Part shown: positions 1 through 5,029 of the stretch, one piece after another
Layout of the letters: the number at the start of each line of letters is the position of its first letter
Position numbering within the stretch: the first letter of the stretch is position 1
DNA from: Chloroflexota bacterium
GTDB lineage: Bacteria > Chloroflexota > Chloroflexia > Thermomicrobiales > UBA6265
Direction of reading: 5' to 3'
Assembly (NCBI GenBank): GCA_023392645.1
Contig: JAEVYR010000542.1
Span: 1-5,029, forward strand
DNA: 5,029 nt
Made by a program: the position numbers and the translations under genes
Notes under the pieces: model-generated
Seen by the model: the letters and a program-made list of their open reading frames with translations, nothing else
Database searches by the model: none
What the model was told of the DNA's origin: nothing

Positions 1-690
1 GTGCATCGACATGGCGGAGCACTCGATGTGCCAGCCTGGCCGACCTTCGCCCCATGGGCTCGGCCAGCTCGGCTCGCCGGGTTTCGCCGCCTTCCAGAGG
101 GCGAAGTCGATCGGGTCCTCCTTGCGCTCGTCGACCTCGATCCGCGACCCGGCGCGGAGCTCATCGACATCGCGGCCGGAGAGCTTGCCGTACTCCGGGA
201 ACGTGCGGACGCGGAAGTAGACATCGCCATCGATGGCGTACGCGTGGCCGCGCTCGATCAATCCCTCGATCATGGCGATGATCTCCGGGACCTCCTGCGT
301 CGCCCGCGGGTAGATCTTCGCCGGGAGCAGGTTGAGCGCGATTACCTCGCGCGACCAGTTCTCGATGAGGTCCTCGGTCAGCTGCTTCGGGTCGAGACCC
401 TCGGCCTTGGCGCGGTTGATGATCTTGTCCTCGATGTCGGTGTAGTTCTGGACGTGCTGAACGTCGTAACCGAGGTGCTCGAGATAGCGCCGGATGACAT
501 CGAACACCATGAAGGTGAACGCGTGGCCGATATGCGCCTCGTCGTACACGGTCACGCCGCAGACGTACATGCGCACCTTGCCGGGCTCGATCGTCGAGAA
601 GGGCTCCTTGCGGCGCGAAAGGGTGTTGTAGATCGTCAGGCCGGTGGCGGCGCCGGGCGCGGCGGTCGGCTGGGTGATGGTGTCGGTCAT
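1..690 (-). CDS. cysS: Cysteinyl-tRNA synthetase, N-terminal 230 residues (3' end beyond the window)
   Basis: Class I aminoacyl-tRNA synthetase that activates cysteine with ATP and charges tRNA-Cys in the cytoplasm. Seen: a Rossmann-fold start with [10 protein letters not shown] (residues 41-50), the HIGH signature at 53-56, [10 protein letters not shown] (82-91), and the block DFALWK...[10 protein letters not shown] (195-228). From family knowledge, C44 and C224 match the first two zinc/cysteine-binding cysteines. The remaining zinc ligands, the KMSKS loop and the anticodon-binding domain lie beyond base 1. Val46 stands where many family members have Pro. ATG at 690 is chosen because AGGA (699-702) sits 8 bases upstream and the conserved [12 protein letters not shown] follows after a short 17-residue Ala/Thr/Pro-rich N-terminus. 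The gene follows fmdB after 207 bases that look structured (see the leader entries). No frameshift is visible. The family assignment is very secure. Confidence 0.97.
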   Translation of the reverse strand, partial: MTDTITQPTAAPGAATGLTIYNTLSRRKEPFSTIEPGKVRMYVCGVTVYDEAHIGHAFTFMVFDVIRRYLEHLGYDVQHVQNYTDIEDKIINRAKAEGLDPKQLTEDLIENWSREVIALNLLPAKIYPRATQEVPEIIAMIEGLIERGHAYAIDGDVYFRVRTFPEYGKLSGRDVDELRAGSRIEVDERKEDPIDFALWKAAKPGEPSWPSPWGEGRPGWHIECSAMSMH

Positions 691-720
691 GGTGTCTGTC
701 CTGCTGCGTGGTCGAGGCGT

Positions 721-743
721 CGGGCACGGCGTGATGCCGCCCG
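721..743 (-). other. GC-rich hairpin about 30 bases upstream of the cysS start
   Basis: On the minus strand CGGGC-GGC (743-736) pairs with GCC-GT-GCCCG (730-721) around the loop ATCAC. The GT is bulged. It lies 30 bases before the cysS ATG and has no T-run after it. It could be a U-less terminator, part of a translational switch, or chance pairing in GC-rich DNA. Confidence 0.3.
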
Positions 744-764
744 ATTGTCGGATCGTGGCAGATG

Positions 765-794
765 GGGGCAGACCGGCGCGAGCGGGCCTACCCC
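765..794 (-). other. 10-bp RNA hairpin in the cysS leader
   Basis: GGGGTAGGCC (794-785) pairs with GGTCTGCCCC (774-765) around a 10-base loop, with eight Watson-Crick and two G-U pairs. It overlaps the stop codon of the candidate leader peptide. It excludes the longer-range 892-884/798-790 pairing. CATCTGCC follows, so this is not a canonical U-tract terminator. Confidence 0.4.
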
Positions 795-877
795 TGGAGA
801 CAGACGCAGCTCGGAGCCACCGTCGCGATGCGCGCGGCGATGAAGGTGGGAATCGGCTGGGTGGCGGCGGGCGTCAT
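788..877 (-). CDS. Possible 29-residue leader peptide with Cys-Val-Cys near its C-terminus
   Basis: Small ORF with ATG at 877-875 and TAG at 790-788, starting 20 bases after the fmdB stop and ending 97 bases before cysS. The peptide ends in PSCVCLQG. Cys24 is encoded by TGC at 808-806 and Cys26 by TGT at 802-800. These codons lie just upstream of bases 798-785, which take part in both alternative stems of the leader. A ribosome waiting for Cys-tRNA would cover that region, which makes sense as a sensor for a cysteinyl-tRNA synthetase gene. Evidence against a real gene: only a weak GGA Shine-Dalgarno (886-884), and the frame is also open further upstream as an fmdB shadow. It matches no protein family I know. 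Speculative. Confidence 0.28.
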   Translation of the reverse strand: MTPAATQPIPTFIAARIATVAPSCVCLQG

Positions 878-897
878 GGTGTATCCAGGGGTGGTGG

Positions 898-1191
898 CTA
901 ATCGGCGGCGGTTTTCGCCGGCTCGGCCTTCGCGGTGTCGGTGGCCTTCGTGTCGTCGCTCTTCTTCTTCGGCTCGGCTTTTTCGTCGGTCGACGTGCCG
1001 CTGGCGCTGTTTTTCGCGCGGCTGTCGTTGATATACCAGCCCGAGCCCTTGAACACGACGCCGACCGGGTGGATTACCCGCCGGACCTTGCTGCCGCATT
1101 CAGGGCAGGTGTCGACGGGATCGTCGGACATCTTTTGGAACAGTTCGAACTGGTGGCCGCAATCATCGCACTTGTATACGTAGGTCGGCAT
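898..1191 (-). CDS. FmdB-family zinc-ribbon protein (putative regulatory protein), 97 residues
   Basis: Small protein of the FmdB/CxxC zinc-ribbon family, a widespread group first tied to a formamidase gene cluster and annotated as putative regulators. No biochemical role is firmly established. Seen: the family start MPTYVYKCDDCGHQFE with C8 and C11, then CPECG with C29 and C32, which together form one four-Cys zinc site. The conserved GVVFKGSGWYINDSR (44-58) follows. After residue 59 comes a roughly 38-residue tail rich in Lys, Asp, Ala, Ser and Thr with no aromatic residues, surely disordered; such tails are common and variable in the family. ATG at 1191 has GAGGAG (1203-1208) 11 bases upstream and gives the exact family N-terminus. 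The gene lies 308 bases after polA and 207 before cysS on the same strand, so it is probably transcribed from its own promoter. Family call secure, function unknown. Confidence 0.93.
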   Translation of the reverse strand: MPTYVYKCDDCGHQFELFQKMSDDPVDTCPECGSKVRRVIHPVGVVFKGSGWYINDSRAKNSASGTSTDEKAEPKKKSDDTKATDTAKAEPAKTAAD

Positions 1192-1266
1192 GGAACCGGA
1201 AGCTCCTCGGAAAACGGGTCTGGCGTTGGCGCCAGCGTGTATCGAGATACAGATCGCACTTCACCT

Positions 1267-1272
1267 ATTTTA
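1267..1272 (-). promoter_or_regulatory. Candidate -10 box for fmdB
   Basis: TAAAAT on the minus strand matches the sigma-70 TATAAT consensus at five of six positions and lies 75 bases upstream of the fmdB ATG in an otherwise GC-rich stretch. No good TTGACA-like -35 is present at 15-19 bases spacing, so the promoter call is weak. Transcripts starting near 1260 would carry two small hairpins, at 1239-1250 and 1220-1235, ahead of the ribosome-binding site. Confidence 0.3.
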
Positions 1273-1304
1273 CCCCGAAATGGCGGTTTCCGCAGGGATC
1301 GGGC

Positions 1305-1325
1305 GTGCATCCGAACCACATGCAC
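1305..1325. repeat. Perfect 6-base inverted repeat with 9-base loop
   Basis: GTGCAT (1305-1310) and ATGCAC (1320-1325) flank CCGAACCAC. It lies just upstream of the fmdB candidate promoter, so it could be a regulator-binding dyad or the last hairpin of the polA transcript. No T-run follows it on either strand. Confidence 0.25.
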
Positions 1326-1412
1326 TCAGTGGCAACCGCGCCGGGTCTCAACGTCCGCGGGCGGCCCCCGGCCGTGAGTCTCTACGCGCGAATCCTGTCC
1401 TCAGCGAAGCCC

Positions 1413-1446
1413 GGTGATTTCGACGGCGCGACCTTCTCGAAATACC
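1413..1446 (-). terminator. Stem-loop downstream of polA, possible transcript 3' end
   Basis: On the plus strand GGT(g)ATTTCGA (1413-1423) pairs with TCGAAATACC (1437-1446): ten base pairs with one bulged G and a 13-base loop. It begins about 53 bases past the polA stop. A second small hairpin, ACCAA/TTGGT at 1444-1457, shares bases 1444-1446 and would compete with it. Neither is followed by a clear T-run on the minus strand, so it may be a Rho-dependent end, a processing or stability element, or a U-less terminator. Confidence 0.3.
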
Positions 1447-1499
1447 AATTCTTTGGTGTTGCACTATCTCGCGGTCGCGCGGAGAGCTCGTGGGGTTGA

Positions 1500-4262
1500 T
1501 CAGGTGCCCTGCGGTTCGTACGCCTGCATGTCCTCCCAGTTCATCCCGGTGCGGAGGTCGACGATGACCGGGACGTCGAGCTGCTCGGCGTCCCGCATCG
1601 TGTCGTGCAGGAGGCTGGCGATTTCGTCCAGGCGCCGTTCGTCGACTTCCAGCACCAGCTCGTCGTGCACCTGCAGCACCTGATAGCCGGGCAGGTCGCG
1701 CGCGGTGAGGAGGGCGTCGAGGTCGATCATCGCCTGCTTGATGATGTCGGCTTGGGTCCCCTGGATCGGCATGTTCATCGCGACGCGCTGCGCCGCCTGT
1801 CGCTGCATCCCGTTGCGGCTGTTGAGGTCGGGGATGTACCGGCGCCGGCCGGAGAGCGTTTGCACGTAGCCATGCTCGCGCCCGAACTCGATCAGCTCGT
1901 CGAAGAACTGGCGCACGCGCGGCAGACGCTCCCAATAGCCGTCGATGAACTTCTGCGCCTCGTCGCGCGGCATGCCCGTGTCCCGGGTGAGTCCGAACGC
2001 CGACATGCCATAGAGGATGCCGAAGTTGACGGTCTTGGCGATGCGGCGCTGATCGGCTGTCACGTCCTCGAGCTCGACCTGGTTGACGAGCGCGGCGGTG
2101 GCGCGGTGGATGTCGTCACCCTCGCGGAAGGCGTTGACGAGAAACGGCTCGCCCGACATGTGCGCGAGAATCCGCAGCTCCATCTGCGAGTAGTCGGCGC
2201 CGAGCAGGATCGCATCCTCGACGACGCGATGCTCCGGGCGCCGGTCGGCCACGAATGCGCGCCGGACGCGCCGTCCGATCTCGGTGCGGATGGGGATGTT
2301 CTGCAGGTTCGGGTTGACCGACGAGAGGCGCCCGGTGGCGGCGACGGTTTGGTTGAATGACGTATGGACGCGGCCGGTTTCCGGGTTCACGGCCTGCGGC
2401 AGCGCATCGACATAGGTCGATCGCAGCTTGGCGAGCGTGCGGAACTCCAGGATGAGGTCGACAATCGGGTGCTGGTCGCGGATATTTTCCAGCACGTTCG
2501 AATCGACCGAGTACCCGGTCTTGGTCTTGCGGCCGGCGGGCAGGCCGAGCTCCTCGAAGAGCACCGTCGCCATTTGCTTGTTGGAGCCAACCTTGACCGG
2601 CCGGCCGGCGAGGGTGTCGATCTCGCTCTCGACTTCGCCGATACGCTTCGTGATCTCCTTCGAGAACGCTTCGAGCTCGTTGGTGTCGATCGCGATGCCA
2701 CGCGCTTCCATGCCCAGCAGCACCGGCACCAGCGGCAGCTCGATTTCGGCGAAGAGTGGCATCAGCGCGCGGGCGTCGAGGTCGGCCGCGAGCGGCTCCC
2801 GCAGCGCGAGCGTGCATTCGACGTCGCCGCAGGCATAGGGCGCGGCGAGGTCGATGGCGACGTTGTCCATCGTGTCCTGCTTGCGGCCGGTGCCGATCAA
2901 CTCGGTGATCTCGGTCATCTGGACGCCGAGCCGGGTGAAGGCGAGATCCTTCAGGCGGATCGACGTGTCGCCGATGAGGAAGGCGGCGATCATCGTGTCG
3001 AAGTCGAGCCGGTTGAGCGTGAAGCCATGCCGGCGGAGCACATGCAGGTCGTACTTACCGTGGTGGGCGACGATGGCCAGGCCGTCGCGGAGGAGCGCGG
3101 GGTCGAGCGCCGCGCGGACCTGGTCGAGCGGGAGCTGGTCGCCCTCGCGGTGGCCGACCGGGACGTACCACGCGCGCACCGGCGAGACCGCCAGCGAGAT
3201 ACCGACGAGGCGGGCGGTGATCGGGTCGGTCGAGTCGGTTTCGACGTCGATCGCGACCGCCTCGGCCGTCTCGAGCTGACTGACGAGGTCCGCCAACTGA
3301 TCGGCGGTGGTGACGATCGTGCGCTCGCTGTCGGCGTTGATGGCGGCGTCCGGCACGGTCGTTTCGGCCGCGGCGAGCGTCGATTCCGGCAGGCGATTCA
3401 GCAACGACCGGAACTCGAGCTCGCGGAGCAGGTTCGTCATCTCGGTCAGGTCGAAGCGCCCGACGGAGGCGTCGTCGAGATCGAGGTCGAACTCGAGATC
3501 GCGAACGATCGTCGCCAGCTCCTTGCTCTTGCGGGCCTGCTCGTGGTTGTCGGCGAGCGCGTTGCGGGCGCGGGTCGGCGTGATCTCATCGTTGTGGGCG
3601 ATGATCTCTTCGAGCGCCCCGAATTCGGCGATGAGTTTCTTGGCGGTCTTGTCGCCGTTGCCGGGCACGCGGGGGATGTTGTCGGACGTGTCGCCGACGA
3701 GCGCCTTGTAGTCGGGGATCAGCTCCGGCTCGAAGCCGAAGCGCTCGATCACGGCGGCCGGATCGTACTCGCGGAACTCGCCGAACCGCCGGGTACCGGG
3801 CAGCACCGCCACCGCGTTGTCCTCGACGAGCTGGAGCAGATCGGAGTCGCCGGTGACGATGATGACCTCGTTGCCCTGGCGCACGAGCGTGTGCGAAAGG
3901 CTGCCGATGATATCGTCGGCCTCATATCGCTCGCGCGAAATGGCGGGGACGCCCAGGGCGTGGATGAACTGGATCACCCGCTGTACCTGGTGCTCGAGAT
4001 CGGGCGGGGTTTCGGCACGGTTCGCCTTGTAGTCCTCGAACACCTCATGCCGAAACGTCGGGCCCTTGTCGAGGGCGACGATGGCGTAGTCCGGCTTGTG
4101 CTGGTTGATCGTGTCGAGCAGCATCGAAGCGAAGCCGAACACGGCATTGGTCTGTTCGCCGGAGGTCGTCGTGATCGAGGGCGGCAGGGCGTGATAGGCC
4201 CGGAAGATGAGCCCGAACCCGTCGACCAGCATCACCGTCTTGCGATCGCCTGCACCTGCCAT
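1500..4262 (-). CDS. polA: DNA polymerase I with 5' nuclease and 3'-5' proofreading domains
   Basis: Fills gaps and removes RNA primers during Okazaki-fragment maturation and excision repair. At 920 residues it is close to E. coli PolI (928). Residues 1-290 are the 5' nuclease: LVDGFGLIFRAYHA (12-25), LDKGPTFRHE (64-73), YEADD (113-117), TGDSD (137-141), GDTSDNIP (190-197) and the helix-hairpin-helix around VPGNGDKTA (199-207). Residues about 313-500 are the 3'-5' exonuclease, with Exo I D339/E341, Exo II D405 in AHHGKYD, and Exo III Y476/D480. All metal ligands are kept, so proofreading is probably active. The polymerase follows, with motif A DYSQMELR (690-697), O-helix R739/K743/F747/Y751, and motif C HDE (866-868). 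F747 at the O-helix position corresponds to E. coli F762. An insertion of about eight residues precedes motif A. ATG at 4262 has AAGGAAG (4271-4277) 8 bases upstream. No frameshift is seen. Confidence 0.99.
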   Translation of the reverse strand: MAGAGDRKTVMLVDGFGLIFRAYHALPPSITTTSGEQTNAVFGFASMLLDTINQHKPDYAIVALDKGPTFRHEVFEDYKANRAETPPDLEHQVQRVIQFIHALGVPAISRERYEADDIIGSLSHTLVRQGNEVIIVTGDSDLLQLVEDNAVAVLPGTRRFGEFREYDPAAVIERFGFEPELIPDYKALVGDTSDNIPRVPGNGDKTAKKLIAEFGALEEIIAHNDEITPTRARNALADNHEQARKSKELATIVRDLEFDLDLDDASVGRFDLTEMTNLLRELEFRSLLNRLPESTLAAAETTVPDAAINADSERTIVTTADQLADLVSQLETAEAVAIDVETDSTDPITARLVGISLAVSPVRAWYVPVGHREGDQLPLDQVRAALDPALLRDGLAIVAHHGKYDLHVLRRHGFTLNRLDFDTMIAAFLIGDTSIRLKDLAFTRLGVQMTEITELIGTGRKQDTMDNVAIDLAAPYACGDVECTLALREPLAADLDARALMPLFAEIELPLVPVLLGMEARGIAIDTNELEAFSKEITKRIGEVESEIDTLAGRPVKVGSNKQMATVLFEELGLPAGRKTKTGYSVDSNVLENIRDQHPIVDLILEFRTLAKLRSTYVDALPQAVNPETGRVHTSFNQTVAATGRLSSVNPNLQNIPIRTEIGRRVRRAFVADRRPEHRVVEDAILLGADYSQMELRILAHMSGEPFLVNAFREGDDIHRATAALVNQVELEDVTADQRRIAKTVNFGILYGMSAFGLTRDTGMPRDEAQKFIDGYWERLPRVRQFFDELIEFGREHGYVQTLSGRRRYIPDLNSRNGMQRQAAQRVAMNMPIQGTQADIIKQAMIDLDALLTARDLPGYQVLQVHDELVLEVDERRLDEIASLLHDTMRDAEQLDVPVIVDLRTGMNWEDMQAYEPQGT

Positions 4263-4404
4263 GTTGTTCGCTTCCTTCCGCGTCGTCGCGCCGCCCGGCG
4301 GGGTTATTCTCGCTTCAGTGTATCGTCAGCCGGTCAGACTATACTCAACACCGTCAGGACCCGCCCGGCCGGCGCGTCATCACATCCATGGGAGATAGTC
4401 ACAC
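4263..4404. promoter_or_regulatory. Divergent promoter region between polA and moxR
   Basis: These 142 bases must hold the promoters of two genes that point away from each other. The most promising spot is the only AT-rich patch. TATACT at 4340-4345 (plus, toward moxR) and TATAGT at 4343-4338 (minus, toward polA) each match TATAAT at five of six positions and overlap. Neither has a recognisable -35 at the usual spacing. For polA, TTGAGT at 4350-4345 (minus) could serve as a -35, but only a poor -10 follows it. Three GTCAG pentamers (4325, 4333, 4353) surround the patch. If the two -10 boxes are real, polymerase could occupy only one at a time. Confidence 0.4.
4390..4394 (+). promoter_or_regulatory. 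Ribosome-binding site supporting the TTG start of moxR
   Basis: GGGAG lies 10 bases before TTG at 4405. An in-frame TAG at 4396-4398 rules out any start further upstream. The only other plausible start, GTG at 4432, has just GAGAG immediately against it, too close to work well. The ATG at 4388 is in another frame and does not lead into the ATPase. Confidence 0.5.

Positions 4405-5029
<625 letters not shown>

Larger units (their letters stand above)
691..897 (-). promoter_or_regulatory. cysS 5' leader with possible attenuator-like structure
   Basis: This 207-base gap between fmdB and cysS holds three foldable elements, read on the minus strand. (1) A perfect 9-base inverted repeat, ACCCCTGGA (892-884) with TCCAGGGGT (798-790). 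(2) A 10-bp stem, GGGGTAGGCC (794-785) with GGTCTGCCCC (774-765), including two G-U pairs and a 10-base loop. (3) A GC-rich hairpin at 743-721, CGGGC/GCCCG plus GGC/GCC with a two-base bulge. Stems 1 and 2 share bases 794-790, so they cannot form together. A short ORF with two Cys codons ends inside the shared arm. This matches the logic of ribosome-mediated attenuation, but no U-tract follows either GC hairpin. Intrinsic termination is therefore unproven, and translational control or chance folding remain possible. I found no convincing promoter hexamers here. Confidence 0.35.
1192..1499. other. 308-base intergenic region between polA and fmdB
   Basis: I find no credible gene here on either strand. 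Open frames crossing it are antisense shadows without family features. It holds a candidate fmdB promoter (around 1267-1295), the fmdB ribosome-binding site (1203-1208) and several inverted repeats, at 1220-1235, 1239-1250, 1305-1325, 1362-1374, 1413-1446 and 1444-1457. The part nearest polA (1413-1460) is richer in A and T than the surrounding coding DNA, as expected of a 3' untranslated region. No tRNA, SRP RNA, tmRNA or RNase P signature was recognised by eye. Confidence 0.6.

Noticed and set aside
161..727. Minus-strand frame of 188 codons in the same region as cysS
   Set aside because: Out-of-frame overlap with cysS. The product is low-complexity Arg/His-rich, whereas the cysS frame carries HIGH and zinc-site motifs.
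1..843. Long plus-strand open frame (280 codons) opposite cysS
   Set aside because: It is antisense to a secure CysRS, its product is Arg/Asp/Val-rich with no family features, and such shadow frames are routine in GC-rich DNA.
1192..1499. Structured RNA gene (tRNA, SRP RNA, tmRNA, RNase P RNA or a known riboswitch) in the polA-fmdB gap
   Set aside because: The GGTTCGG string near 1311-1318 resembles a T-loop, but no acceptor, D or anticodon arms can be built around it, and no hallmark of the other RNA classes was found by eye.
1605..2360. Plus-strand 251-codon open frame opposite polA
   Set aside because: Antisense shadow of the conserved polymerase domain, with no recognisable motif and no convincing ribosome-binding site.
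2116..2817. Minus-strand 233-codon frame inside polA
   Set aside because: Alternative frame of polA with Arg/Ala/Pro-rich composition. The polA frame has every catalytic motif without interruption.

Overview
This is ordinary chromosomal housekeeping DNA from a GC-rich bacterium, with one leader region that deserves a second look. Four genes are well supported: cysS, an fmdB-type zinc-ribbon gene and polA on the minus strand, and a divergently transcribed moxR-type ATPase gene on the plus strand. There is no insertion sequence, phage gene, CRISPR array, tRNA or rRNA. The GC-rich third codon positions and the style of the CysRS, PolI and MoxR proteins suggest a non-actinobacterial high-GC lineage. 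Chloroflexota (Thermomicrobia/Sphaerobacter-like) is my best guess, at low confidence.

Layout from left to right. Positions 1-690 (minus) hold the first 230 codons of cysS, cut by the window edge. Positions 691-897 are a 207-base cysS leader. It contains a possible 29-codon peptide ORF ending in a Cys-Val-Cys stretch and two mutually exclusive stems, an arrangement resembling a cysteine-responsive attenuator. Positions 898-1191 (minus) hold a complete FmdB-type zinc-ribbon protein. Positions 1192-1499 are a 308-base gap with several hairpins and a candidate fmdB promoter. Positions 1500-4262 (minus) hold complete polA, with 5' nuclease, apparently intact 3'-5' proofreading and polymerase domains. 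Positions 4263-4404 are a 142-base divergent promoter region. Positions 4405-5029 (plus) hold the start of a MoxR-family AAA+ ATPase with a probable TTG start, cut by the right edge.

The minus-strand genes read polA, fmdB, cysS. The two gaps (308 and 207 bases) are long for a tight operon, so fmdB probably has its own promoter and cysS its own control. PolI serves Okazaki-fragment maturation and repair, and CysRS charges tRNA-Cys. The FmdB protein is a small, uncharacterised putative regulator. MoxR ATPases are chaperone-like and usually act with DUF58/VWA proteins, which would lie to the right of the window. I see no functional link among the four beyond proximity.
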